Shown here: positions 16,571-24,675 of the stretch, one piece after another | Position numbering within the stretch: position 1 is the first letter of the stretch | How the letters are laid out: every line of letters begins with the position of its first letter | From: Chrysochromulina parva | Lineage: Eukaryota > Haptophyta > Prymnesiales > Chrysochromulinaceae | Reading direction: 5' to 3' | Length of the DNA: 24,675 nt | Assembly: GCA_002887195.1 (NCBI GenBank) | Contig: PJAB01000526.1 | Coordinates: 1-24,675 of the forward strand | Position numbers and translations under genes: made by a program | The notes under the pieces: generated by a model | The model's database searches: none | The model's input: the letters and a program-made list of their open reading frames with translations, nothing else | What the model was told of the DNA's origin: nothing

Positions 16571-17476
16571 ATGGAGCGCTTCCCGCTACTGCCTGGGGCG
16601 CATCGGCGGTCTAGCCGGCGCACCTGCAGAACGCATCTCTTGAGTTTGCTCGGCGTCGCGCTCGCATGTGCCGCCGCCGTGTATGCACAGTGGATGCCGC
16701 TGATGCAGCTTGTGCGCTGGCTGAACCCGTCGGTGGTGTGGTTTGTGGATGTTCCGCCTGGTGTGCGAGCTGCTGCGCTGACCATCGACGACTCGCCAAG
16801 AGGTGACGGCTCTTCGACCGAGGCGATCCTCGACATGCTCAGGGAGGCAGGCGTGCGAGCCACCTTCTTTGTGATCTCAGGGCAGGTGCGCACTGAGCGG
16901 CATCGTGCGTTGCTACGGCGAATGGTGGCCGAGGGGCACGAGCTTGCCAATCACGGCCGCGCCGAGGAGCGCGCCATCCTGCTGAGCGACGATGAGTACG
17001 CTCGGTCGCTGCGCGTCTGCGACGCCTTCCTCAGGCAGTACCAGCCGGCCTTACGCTGGCACCGTCCGGGCTCGGGCTTCGTCAATGCACGCATGCTGCG
17101 CAGATCGGCTGCGCTGGGGTACACAACGGTGCTGGGCAGCGTCTTCCCACACGACCCCATCGTCAAGCGCGCGTGGCACACCGCCTTCTTCCTCGAATGG
17201 CGCACGCGCCCGGGCGCCGTAGTGATCGTTCACGACCGCGCGTACACGGCCGCGGCGCTGCGAGAGGCATTGCCAGCGATCGCAAAGCGAGGCATCTCGC
17301 TTGGCACGCTCTCGCAGATGCTCGCCAGCGCGGAGAGCGGCATGCCGCACGTCAAGTCCACAGCAGGCTCGTCGTTCTCATCGGACCCCGGGCGACCATA
17401 TGACGGGCGACAGTCGGCGTCCCTAAGGCCAAGGGGCTTTGAGCTCCATGCGGACGTGTGGAGAGCCGAAGCTTAA
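16571..17476 (+). CDS. Membrane-anchored polysaccharide deacetylase (NodB/CE4-like)
   Basis: ATG 16571 gives 301 residues. A basic N-terminus (HRRSSRRTCR) precedes a signal anchor (LLSLLGVALACAAAVYAQW, 23-41), placing the enzyme in the secretory lumen. The NodB homology domain follows: motif 1 ALTIDDSP (69-76) with the two catalytic/metal aspartates; ATFFVISGQV; motif 2 GHELANH (122-128); motif 3 WHRPGSGFVNARML (163-176); LGSVFPHDP (188-196); and motif 5 VVIVHDR (217-223). The second histidine of the usual HxxxH is missing (ANHGRAEE). That fits a subfamily with TIDDSP and RPGSGF motifs that I recall from bacteria, fungi and algae. It would remove acetyl groups from an N- or O-acetylated glycan. 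The tail after residue 255 looks disordered. The next gene is convergent. Confidence 0.8.
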   Translation: MERFPLLPGAHRRSSRRTCRTHLLSLLGVALACAAAVYAQWMPLMQLVRWLNPSVVWFVDVPPGVRAAALTIDDSPRGDGSSTEAILDMLREAGVRATFFVISGQVRTERHRALLRRMVAEGHELANHGRAEERAILLSDDEYARSLRVCDAFLRQYQPALRWHRPGSGFVNARMLRRSAALGYTTVLGSVFPHDPIVKRAWHTAFFLEWRTRPGAVVIVHDRAYTAAALREALPAIAKRGISLGTLSQMLASAESGMPHVKSTAGSSFSSDPGRPYDGRQSASLRPRGFELHADVWRAEA

Positions 17477-17891
17477 AGGTACCAAGGTAGTCCGCTCGCG
17501 CTCATTAGGGCAATTTTGTAAATGAGCCCTACATAAACCAATGACTGCCAACGCGGGCAATCGCGGCCGAAAGCCGGGCCCCGCCGCCCGGCCCGGCCCG
17601 GCGCGGCGCGGGGCGGGTCAGGTCCGCAGTCGGGAACTCGGGTCCTACTCGGGTCCGGGCGCGGGGCTCGGGTCCCTCGCCGCTCCTGATGATGTTTTAT
17701 GTATTATGCATGATTGGTCGACTGCTCTATACGCTCTACACGTACACGGTACAGCTGTCGGGTGTCGCGTCACGCGCACTCGTGGTCCATGAACCATGCC
17801 GACGTGTCGTGTGGGCGGAACGATCGCGGATGTCCGTAGATGTGGGAACTCAACTGTATACGTGTATGGTGTGTTTCTGTTTGTCCCGGTC
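17477..17891. other. Convergent intergenic region with GC-rich simple repeats
   Basis: The region contains a nearly pure G+C block (about 17575-17625, CCCGGCCCGGCCCGGCGCGG and similar) and a short decayed repeat of ACTCGGGTCC at 17636-17680. The remainder is AT-richer and has short frames without recognisable domains. It is likely the shared 3' untranslated sequence of the deacetylase and the protease gene. Confidence 0.4.
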
Positions 17892-20050
17892 TCACGCGAA
17901 TCTTGGATCGCGAAGCTGCGGCTGCGGCTGCTGCGGCGGCGGCTGTGCCAAGGGCATGCCGAGAGCCGCCGCCAGGAGGCGCCTCGCCCAGTTGCGTGGC
18001 ACCACGGGCCCGCCTAGGGCGTCGGCGGAGCTCCATTGGAAGCGCGCGAACGGCCCGTCCTCGGGCGGCTTATACGCGAGCGAGTACACCTCGACGCCAT
18101 CTCGGTGCAATTCGAGAAGCAGATCGTCAAACGTCTGCAGCGCATCGGCCAGCTTGCGCTCGACAGCGTCCGTGCCAAACCAGGTCTCGCCGGTCGCCAC
18201 CTTGTCAATGTCGAGCTGCGGACGCTGCTCGGCGACGAATCCCTTGAAGAGCGAGAAGATCTCGTCAATCTCCGCCTTGGTCTTGGCAACGTCCTTCGGG
18301 TCGACCTTTTTGAACGGCGTGAGTGTGCGCTTGTACTCGCCCGCAGTGACCGTCTGGAACTGCACGCCTTCCTTTTGAAGCCGCTCGTAGACGTTCGGGA
18401 TCTCCGTGATCACCCCAATCGAACCGAGCACTGCAAACGGCGAGGCGACGATACGGTCGGCGACGCAGGCCATCATGTATCCGCCAGAGGCCGCCACCTG
18501 CTCGACACAGACGGTCAGGTGGATCCCGGCCGCTTTGAGCCGCAGCAGCTGCGCCATGGCCAGGCCATACCCGGTCACCGAGCCTCCTCCCGAGATCAAG
18601 CGCAGGATTACCCGCGTCTCGGCCTTGGCAGGCGAGGGCGAGGAGCAGACTGCGGCGGTGGCGTGGATCACAGCGGTCACCTCCTCGCGGAGGGTCGCTA
18701 CTTGTTGGGGCTCCGTGTCGCCCACGAAATCGAGCACAAACGCGCGCCGTCCACCGTGCAACCCCCGGCGCGCCAGCGGCACGTCCATCGGATCCCATGA
18801 GGTCGGCGCCTCGACGAGCTTCGCCAACGCCTCGCGCGCCTCCCACGCCTCCGTGCCAAGCGCCTCCGAAGCCACACGCAGAAACGAGGCCTCGAGCGCG
18901 GCACACTCACCTGATGAGGGGGAAATCAAAAGGGCACTCAAGGGCAAGGGTACGCAAGGGTCCTCAAGGATAATGAGGCCTCGAGCGCGGCACACTCACT
19001 CAGAGCGTCCGATAAGTCGTCCTCTGCCCGCCGCATCTCCTTCATCAGCTTGCGAACCTCCTTCTTGGAGCGCGCTCCGTCGGAGCCGTCGGGCTGCCCA
19101 GCGCCGCCCATCAGGGCGCCGGCCGACGAGCCTGCGCCCCTTGACGAGACTGCGGACTTGGGTTCGCATGCACCACCGAGCTCGACGGAGATACTGCGCA
19201 GATCGGCGCGGGCGGCCTGGGCAGCGGCGGCCGGCTTGGCGGCTTTGGCGCGCCACTCCTTCTCAGCCGCGGCGATGCCGGCAAGCGCCGCCTCGCCCAC
19301 GTCGCCCAGCTCGTCGGAGAAGCGTCTCGAGAGAGAGCTCCTCCGCTGGGTGCGCGCGGCCTCGGTCTTCGAGATCGTGCTCGCCTCGATCGTGTACGAC
19401 ATGGACGAGAGTTTGTCAGAGAGCGACTCGATGCGAATGTACTCCTTGGACGGAGCAAAGCCGGCCACACCCGAGCCGCTGCCCTTCCCGAACAGCTTCC
19501 TTAGGAGCCCGCCGCCTTTGCCGTCCAGAGCCTCGTCATCCTTCTCGTCGTCGTCGCCTCCGGCAGCCACTGCAGTGGCAGCGAGGACCACGGCCGCAGG
19601 CACGCCCCAATCGATGACACGCTCGACCAGCCGGCTGCCCGTGCTCTGCGCTGCTGGGCTTGTCATCACGCTGAGCATGCCTTGGGCCACGGCCTGGAGC
19701 GCATTCAAGGCGAGCGACGAGCCCTGTCTCAAATACAGTGGCATCACCGCCAGAACCCGCCATCCATACGCAACGACGAGCGCCGCACTTACAGCTGTGG
19801 CAGCGAGCTTGAGAAGTATCGTTGGCTTCTGGAGGTACGTTATGAGCATCTCAGCAGCCGTGGGCGTATCCTTTGCGCCAGAGTATGCTGCCCGTTGCTC
19901 CGGAGTGCGAACGCTCATGGCCACGGGCATGGGGCGACGTGCGCGATGAATGGCTGGCCTCGTCAAAGGCATGATCGCAGTGCGCCTCAACATAAATGCG
20001 CTGCAACATGTGGCCAAACACATGAAAAAAGGCTTCATCATGCGCGGCAT
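17892..20050 (-). CDS. SohB/SppA-type S49 membrane serine protease, two exons
   Basis: Exon 1 is 20050-19000 and exon 2 is 18910-17892; joined they give 2070 nt and 689 residues. ATG 20050 starts a Met/Cys-rich, basic presequence (MKPFFMCLATCCSAFMLRR), possibly organelle-targeting. Hydrophobic segments lie at about 79-107 and 145-165. A charged, Ala-rich, helical linker fills 170-370. The protease domain matches bacterial SohB closely: VILRLISGGGSVTGYGLAMA, VAASGGYMMACVADRIVASP with nucleophile Ser492, GSIGVITEIPNVYERL, AGEYKRTLTPF with general-base Lys544, and DKVATGETWFGTDAV. These enzymes cut membrane-embedded or signal peptides with a Ser/Lys dyad. SGGG replaces the more usual SPGG. Membrane location is predicted; the plastid or mitochondrial site is open. 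The golgin gene lies 104 bp upstream on the same strand. Confidence 0.85.
18911..18999 (-). other. 89-nt intron bounded by a 25-bp perfect direct repeat
   Basis: The donor is CTGA|GTGAGTG at 18999 and the acceptor CCCCTCATCAG| at 18911. Removing 89 nt restores the frame across an AGT codon split after its first base, reading DALSECAALEAS then FLRVASEALG. The first 25 nt of the intron (18999-18975) are identical to the first 25 nt of exon 2 (18910-18886), so the repeat period equals the intron length. The middle holds a decayed CAAGGG repeat. Without splicing, exon 1 stops after ECAALEASLSLRTLAYPCP. Confidence 0.85.
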
Positions 20051-20154
20051 TTGGTCTGAGGCAAAGCGACACTAAACATGGCACGTGATTTGTTAGGTGA
20101 TTGCGTCTCAATTAACGGCCCAACATGTGTTCCCATCTTCCCAGCCTCTTATCC
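20051..20154. promoter_or_regulatory. Short spacer between golgin stop and protease start
   Basis: This is a 104-bp stretch between two co-directional minus-strand genes. It must hold both the golgin 3' end and the protease promoter. It contains CACGTG (20083-20088), a palindromic E-box/G-box core, and an AT-rich AATTAACG. The role of either is inferred from position only. Confidence 0.3.
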
Positions 20155-22991
20155 CTAGCCAAACCATCCCTTGGACACTCTCTGGCTCGCGCGCTCCTCC
20201 CGAGCGCGCGCCACGGTGGTCACCTCGCTCGCCGTCAGGTGCAGAAGTGTGGCGACCACAGGGAACATGGAGTGGTGGTCCTCCGTCTCCATGTACTTGA
20301 GGATCACGTTGCGGAGGTACAGCCAGTCGGCGTCGCCTCGCGCACTCGTGACAGCGCCGCCGGCGGCTGGCTCAGCTCGGCGCTGCTGCTGCTGCTGCTG
20401 CTTGAGGCTTGCCACTTCGGCGCGCAGAGCGCTCGCCTCGAGTTTCGTCAGGGCTTCTCCCGCCTCGAGCTCGCGCACCTGGTTCAACAAGGCGCCAAAC
20501 GCGACGCCGTCGGCCAGCGCGCGCGCCTCGAGCTCCTTCAAGAGCGCCTGCTGAGACTGCTCGAGCTCGACGCGAGATTGCGGCCACTCGCTGCCCTCGG
20601 CGCCGCCCTGACGAAACACATTGAGCGAGTCGAGCAGCCGACGTCCTCCCCCCCGTGTCCGAGCCGCATGCGCCCGTGCGACTCGGCCCACCTCGTCCTC
20701 ATTCAGCTGGAGGCACGTCGCGAGCGCGGGAAAGAGGTCCGCATGGTTCTTCTCATCCATCTGCAGCAATTGGAGCACGAGGCTCTTGACGTAGTCCATC
20801 GAGGCAATCAGAGGCAATCAGACGAGGCAATCAGGAGGCAATTGACGACACTCACCTGCAGCAGTTGGAGCACGAGGCACTCGACGTAGTCCATCGAGGC
20901 AATCAGAGGCAATCAGACGAGGCCATCAGGAGGCAATTGACGACACTCACCTGCAGCAGTTGGAGCACGAGGCACTTGACGTAGTCCACCGAGGCGCCGC
21001 CGCGGCGCGAGCGCATCTCGAGCTCGCGCATCTCGCGCCGCAGATTCTCATACGCATCGTCCGCGCTCGCGAGCCGAGCTCGCAGCTCGGCCAGCTCGAG
21101 ATGGTGATCTCGCATCTGGGCATCGCGCATCGCCTGCTGCTGCGCGAGCTGCATCAGGCCCGAAGTCGAACTAAGCCCACTCCCAATGTAACCACTCCCA
21201 ATGTCGGTCTGAACAGGCGAGAGGAGTGACAGTGGCGGGGCGACGAGCAGGGAATGGGGAGGAGCCGCCCGCGCCGGCGTCTCTGGCGGTGTCGTCGCCG
21301 CCGCCGCCTCGGCCGTCGCCGCCTCGGGTGCCGCCGTCGACGACGACGCGCCTCTCGCTGCTGCCGCTCCCGCTGCTGCCGCCGCCGCTGCCGCCTGCGC
21401 CGCGTCGCTCAACGAACGCTCAGCGGCGGCGATGCGTGCGGCTGCCTGTTGATGCATCTCGATGCGCTCGACCTCGTGCCGCGTCAACGCCTCCCGTAAC
21501 GCACTCTCAGCCTTCTCCACTCGGCCCTGCGACTCAGTCAACGTGCTCTTCAGACGTCCCAGCTCCTTCTCCTTGTCCTCCATGAGCTTACGCGCCTTCT
21601 GACGCACCTGCAAGAGCTCGCGGCGAAGCGCGCCCACTGTGCGCAGGGACTCCTCGTCCGTCGCCTCCTCCTCCTCGAACCGCGCTTTACTGGGCACCTC
21701 AACGGGCGCACCGCGTGGAAGCCCAGCGCCGGCCTCCGAGGACCGCGGGGCGCCGTACTGAGCGCCTGCCTCCGAAGGCCGCGGTGCCGCCGCCGCCGCC
21801 AGAAGCGCACTCACCGTCGCCCGACTATCGCTCCACGCCCTCTCGAGAGCGCTCACCTGATGAGGGGTCGTCATCAGAGGTCATCAGCGGTCATCAGAGG
21901 TCATCAGCGGTCATCAGAGTCCATCAAGCGCCAATCTCGAGAGGCCAAGCACCGATGAGAGTGGCACTCAGACGCAATCGAGAACCCATATCGAGGCCAC
22001 GCACCTCCGCACCGAGCACCCGCAATCGCACGTTGGCTGTCAGCAAGGCCGCGGGCTCCGCCTCGGCCGCCGCCGCCGCCGCCGTCGCCGCCTCCGTCGC
22101 CGCCGCCTTCTCCTTAAGATGCAGCCGCGCTTCTGTTAGGAGCGATTTCATCTTCGCAATCTTCTCGCGCTGAGCCGTCTCCTGCGCCTGCCAGCGCGCC
22201 GTCTCCTGCGCTCCTCCAGGGCCGCGCTTGGTCAGAGACGCAATCAGAAGAGGCAATCAGAAGAGGCAATCAGAAGAGGCAATCAGAAGAGGCAATCAGA
22301 AGAGGCAATTAGCAGCACTAACCTGCTCCGCGCGAGCTTGGGCGTCCAGACGGGCGGCCTCGGATGCGCGGCGCACCTCCGCGAGCAAGTTCCGGAGCTC
22401 GCGTGCCTCCATCTCCGCCGCCGCCTGCGCCTCGGCCGCGGCGTTGCGCTCTTCGTGGAGCGTGTCCACCTGACGGGAGAGCGCGCCTAGCTCCCGCTCA
22501 AATGCTTCCTCCTGTTGCTCCTTGGCGACCTGCAGAACCTGCAGGCTCTGCGACAAGGACAGCTCGTGCTGCATCTGCAGCGAGACCTGCGACTGCAGCG
22601 GCGCGCTCTCTTCAAGCGCCGCCCCAAGCCGCCCCGCGCTCTCTTCAAGCGCGGCTTCGAGCCTGACCACCTCCGCGCGCAGCGCATGCTCCTGCGACGT
22701 CCAGCTCGCCGCCGCTGAGGCCGCACGCTCTCGCTCACCGTCAAGCTCCGCGGTCGTGCTCTTCAATTTGTCCTCGAGGGAGCGGATCTTTTTGACTGCG
22801 CGTTGCTTCACCTGCAGGATCTCATTCTCCAGCGCCTGCACGCGGCTTCCGGCATCATCAGCGATGGCCGTGGAGGCCGCAGAGACCGGGGTGCTCTCGT
22901 CCGCCAACGCGGGTGCGCTCGCATCTGCGGGCTCGCTCGCGATTACCAAAGGCGCGCTCGCGTCTGCCGAGACCTGGCTCGCGGTATCCAT
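20155..22991 (-). CDS. Golgin-like coiled-coil protein with two GRIP-like domains, four exons
   Basis: Predicted exons are 22991-22323, about 22205-22005, 21856-20951 and 20760-20155. All joins are phase 0, giving about 793 residues. ATG 22991 opens a Ser/Ala-rich start, followed by long heptad-rich coiled coil (ALENEILQVKQRAVKKIRSL, then Glu/Gln/Ala/Leu-rich helices) through exon 3. The C-terminus is a GRIP domain (about 20331-20203): DWLYLRNVILKYMETED, FPVVATLLHLTASEV, with the conserved YL-NV-LKY core that binds Arl1-type GTPases. A second GRIP-like unit spans the last junction: VDYVKCLVLQLLQ in exon 3 and MDEKNHADLFPALATCLQLN in exon 4. A polyglutamine (CAG)n lies between them. Golgins tether vesicles at the trans-Golgi. 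The gene shares a 136-bp spacer with the divergent WD40 gene. Confidence 0.8.
20761..20950 (-). other. 190-nt golgin intron built of two 95-bp exon-containing units
   Basis: The sequence from 20761 to 20995 is a tandem repeat with a 95-bp period: units 20761-20855 and 20856-20950 (91 of 95 identical), plus 45 bp of a third copy at 20951-20995 that is the end of exon 3. On the minus strand each unit begins GTGAGTGTCGTCAATTGCC and ends in a copy of the exon end, CTGCTGCAG or TTGCTGCAG. Each therefore carries its own donor and acceptor. Removing all 190 nt joins exons 3 and 4 in phase 0. Removing only one unit leaves a frame that hits TGA within 50 nt. Confidence 0.85.
21857..22004 (-). other. 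148-nt golgin intron with a 10-bp minisatellite
   Basis: The donor is GCGGAG|GTGCGTGG at 22004 and the acceptor GACCCCTCATCAG| at 21857; the join is phase 0 and shifts the frame as required (148 is 1 modulo 3). Inside, 21871-21920 is five 10-bp units of TCATCAG(A/C)G(G/T) on the plus strand. Exon 3 starts GTGAGCG, a donor-like sequence, as exon 2 of the neighbouring protease gene does. Confidence 0.75.
22206..22322 (-). other. About 117-nt golgin intron with five 13-bp repeats
   Basis: The donor is GAGCAG|GTTAGTG at 22322. Five exact 13-bp units, CAATCAGAAGAGG on the plus strand, occupy 22241-22305 with a partial sixth. Three in-frame acceptors are possible: 22227 (CTGACCAAG), 22206 (GAGCGCAG) and 22188 (CGCTGGCAG). 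All keep phase 0, so the exon 2 start is uncertain by up to 39 nt. The repeat units introduce in-frame stops, so the segment must be spliced. Confidence 0.7.
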
Positions 22992-23127
22992 GTTTATGCG
23001 AATCCCCTACAGATCTCTTTTTCAAACACAGAAACTACATAGAAACGCATCGTCAAGAAACTACACCTGCGCCATAAATGAGCTGGCCGGAGTGAAAACA
23101 GACAGAGAAGCTGTGATTACCTCTCGA
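22992..23127. promoter_or_regulatory. Compact bidirectional promoter between golgin and WD40 genes
   Basis: This spacer separates divergent ATGs at 22991 (-) and 23128 (+). It is AT-richer than its surroundings and includes CAGAAACTACATAGAAAC and a second AGAAACTACACC, an 18-33 bp-spaced direct repeat of AGAAACTACA. Both genes must be transcribed from here or from within each other. Confidence 0.45.
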
Positions 23128-24141
23128 ATGGAGTACTCGGATGAGGAACCGCCGCTCGAGAGTGAAGACGAGCGGGGCGACGACGCGCCCTTGGGGATCG
23201 GCTCGTCGAGCATCCCCACCTCACCGCTCTTCCGGCCAACCAACCTTCGCTGCGTCAAAACGCTCAGCGGGCACCACAGCGGCATCCGTGCTGTCGCTGT
23301 CCAACCACGCACGAACCGTGTGTTCACCGGGAGCTACGACAACACCATCAAGGTGTGGAACCTCGACGACGGCTCGTGCGAGGCCACGCTCGAGGGCCAT
23401 GTCGCGTGGATCCGCTCGCTCTTCTGCCACGAGCACGAGCCGCTGCTCTTCTCAGGCTCGGACGATGGCGAGATCAAGGTGTGGCGGGAGCAGCACCACA
23501 ACGATAGCTACGCCTTGACGGGCGGCATCCAGGCGAACGCGGGCGGCATCCTCGCCATCACCGTCGACTACGAGCGCGAGTGGCTGCTCTGTGGCTGCTA
23601 CGACTCGAGCATCCAGGTGTATGCTCTGCCTGGGTGCGACCTGCTGCACATCCTCCCTGGGCACCGATCGGCGGTGCGCTGCCTAACGATCTACAATGGC
23701 TGCCTCATCTCGGGCAGCTACGACCGAACGGTGAAGCTGTGGGACCTGAACGACGAGTGCAAGTGTATTGGCTCCCTCGGCACGCGCGGGTCGGTATGGG
23801 CTCTCTGTGTGCACGACGGCATGCTCATTGGGGCGGTGGGCGACTCGTCGATCAAAGTGTGGCGGATGGATACGTGGCATCAGGTGACGACGCTCTCGGG
23901 GCACCGCGGCCTGGTGCTCGCGCTCGCATGCCACGGCGACCGCCTCATCTCGGGATCCGACGACCGGTGCCTTCGCGTGTGGCGGCTGGGCTCGTGGGAG
24001 TGTGAACGCACACTCACGGGGCACAACGGCGGCGTTGTCGGAGTATGCATCGTGCACGGCAACTGTGTGTCCGCGTCCAACGACTCGTTCATCAAGGTGT
24101 GGAACAGCACCGGCATCCAGCGGCCCTTCACGGCCAAATGA
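23128..24141 (+). CDS. Seven-blade WD40 repeat protein
   Basis: The frame is open from a TTG at 22522, but that part runs antisense through the golgin exon. ATG 23128 (MEYSDEEPPLESEDERGDD) gives 337 residues with an acidic N-terminus. Seven WD40 repeats follow, enough for one closed propeller: blades open at CVKTLSGHH, CEATLEGHV, DSYALTGG, LLHILPGHR, CIGSLGTRG, VTTLSGHRG and CERTLTGHN, and close with IKVWNL, IKVWRE, IQVYAL, VKLWDL, IKVWRM, LRVWRL and IKVWNS. Most blades carry the GH...D...W pattern; blade 5 lacks the GH. Such propellers are interaction platforms, for example in ubiquitin ligases, trafficking coats or RNA complexes. There is no F-box or catalytic domain to say which. The protein ends right after blade 7 (RPFTAK). 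Confidence 0.85.
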   Translation: MEYSDEEPPLESEDERGDDAPLGIGSSSIPTSPLFRPTNLRCVKTLSGHHSGIRAVAVQPRTNRVFTGSYDNTIKVWNLDDGSCEATLEGHVAWIRSLFCHEHEPLLFSGSDDGEIKVWREQHHNDSYALTGGIQANAGGILAITVDYEREWLLCGCYDSSIQVYALPGCDLLHILPGHRSAVRCLTIYNGCLISGSYDRTVKLWDLNDECKCIGSLGTRGSVWALCVHDGMLIGAVGDSSIKVWRMDTWHQVTTLSGHRGLVLALACHGDRLISGSDDRCLRVWRLGSWECERTLTGHNGGVVGVCIVHGNCVSASNDSFIKVWNSTGIQRPFTAK

Positions 24142-24675
24142 GGTGCGCTCCCGCAACCATGCACCAAGGCCCGAGAGCGACCACGCACGAGGAGCTTGCC
24201 ACTCTCGTCGGCGGGAGCCACTCGCGACGGCGGGAACCAAACTCGCCGGTCGTCTGGGACCGAGGCCTAGTCATCAGCCCCGTGTCTCACCGGCCTCAGG
24301 CGAGCGATGCCTTGAGCGACCCCGTCCCGACCCGTCCTACGCGCCGTACCCCGCACGGGAACCTGACCGTGTGCCGAGGAAAACGGGACAGCCCGCAGAG
24401 TTCCCGCGGGCATACACGACAATTCCGAGGTGGGACACTTCGGTAAATATCCTTTCGTAGCCGGATTTGACTTTCGTACAAAAATAGCGTCGAGACGAAC
24501 CCGGACCCGAACTCGCGATGATGTGGATGGGTGATGAGCGTCTGATGGAGACGACGGACTGGATGGCGCCTCGATATGTCACGTTCGTCGTTCTCGTCCT
24601 CTCGCAACAAGTAGACAGCCGCATCTTGCCGACGGCGCGCGTCCCGTACGCCCTCCCATCCCGTGCGTCCGTTCT
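24142..24675. other. Downstream region, no gene recognised
   Basis: It begins with the probable 3' untranslated sequence of the WD40 gene. A 95-codon minus frame (24624-24337) shows no recognisable domain. TACAAAAATAG near 24477 is AT-rich. The next gene may begin beyond the window, and part of this stretch could be one of its exons; I cannot support that from sequence alone. Confidence 0.35.

Noticed and set aside
18406..19617. 403-codon plus-strand frame across the protease gene
   Set aside because: It is antisense to a well-supported SohB-like exon and has an Arg/Ser/Pro-rich shadow composition.
22241..22305. Regular short repeats resembling a CRISPR array
   Set aside because: The 13-bp units are contiguous with no spacers, and they lie within a predicted intron of a eukaryotic gene.
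22522..23127. N-terminal extension of the WD40 frame from 22522
   Set aside because: It opens with TTG and runs antisense through the golgin's first exon; ATG 23128 begins a sensible acidic N-terminus.
1..24675. Giant-virus or bacterial origin of the window
   Set aside because: Introns, a golgin, SND3 and spacers between divergent or convergent genes all fit a cellular eukaryote.

Overview
The window reads as nuclear DNA of a GC-rich, gene-dense unicellular eukaryote. Several genes have no place in a bacterium or virus: a golgin with GRIP domains, a PHO88/SND3 ER-targeting factor, a seven-blade WD40 protein, and genes cut by short GT-AG introns. Long near-intronless reading frames, FkbM and capsule-type sugar enzymes, a SohB-like protease and a signal-peptide-bearing N-terminus together suggest an alga with a secondary plastid, most likely a haptophyte (Emiliania/Chrysochromulina/Prymnesium type). 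That assignment is inference. No tRNA, rRNA, CRISPR array or autonomous transposon was recognised.

Layout. 1-345: repeat-rich leader with a 62-bp perfect palindrome. 346-3288 (+): three-domain FkbM methyltransferase / glycosyltransferase-like / algal domain protein. 3455-6278 (-): large unrecognised membrane protein, probably spliced to a C-terminal HicA-like domain. 6356-6658 (-): small TM plus coiled-coil ORF. 6896-7804 (+): NTF2-like protein. 8166-9338 (-): family-16 methyltransferase-like protein. 9518-9960: dispersed repeat and minisatellite. 9921-11402 (-): capsule-type glycosyltransferase with signal peptide. 11989-13044 (+): PHO88/SND3 homologue with a secretory presequence. 13599-16271 (-): disordered Pro/Ala/Gly-rich protein. 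16571-17476 (+): polysaccharide deacetylase. 17892-20050 (-): SohB/S49 protease, two exons. 20155-22991 (-): golgin, four exons, two GRIP-like modules. 23128-24141 (+): WD40 propeller. 24142-24675: nothing convincing.

How the genes relate. There is no operon logic, but the content leans to the endomembrane and glycan side: two sugar/methyl enzymes, a polysaccharide deacetylase, a golgin, an ER-insertion factor and a membrane protease. Start sites were set at ATG codons; several long frames open only with GTG or TTG and were trimmed.

The most interesting signal is in the introns. In two adjacent genes the introns look like products of local tandem duplication. The SohB intron (89 nt) is bounded by a 25-bp perfect direct repeat. 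The last golgin intron (190 nt) is two 95-bp units carrying a copy of the flanking exon, each with its own donor and acceptor. The other golgin introns hold 10-bp and 13-bp minisatellites. I also note a dispersed palindromic repeat in opposite orientations at 1-173 and 9518-9625.
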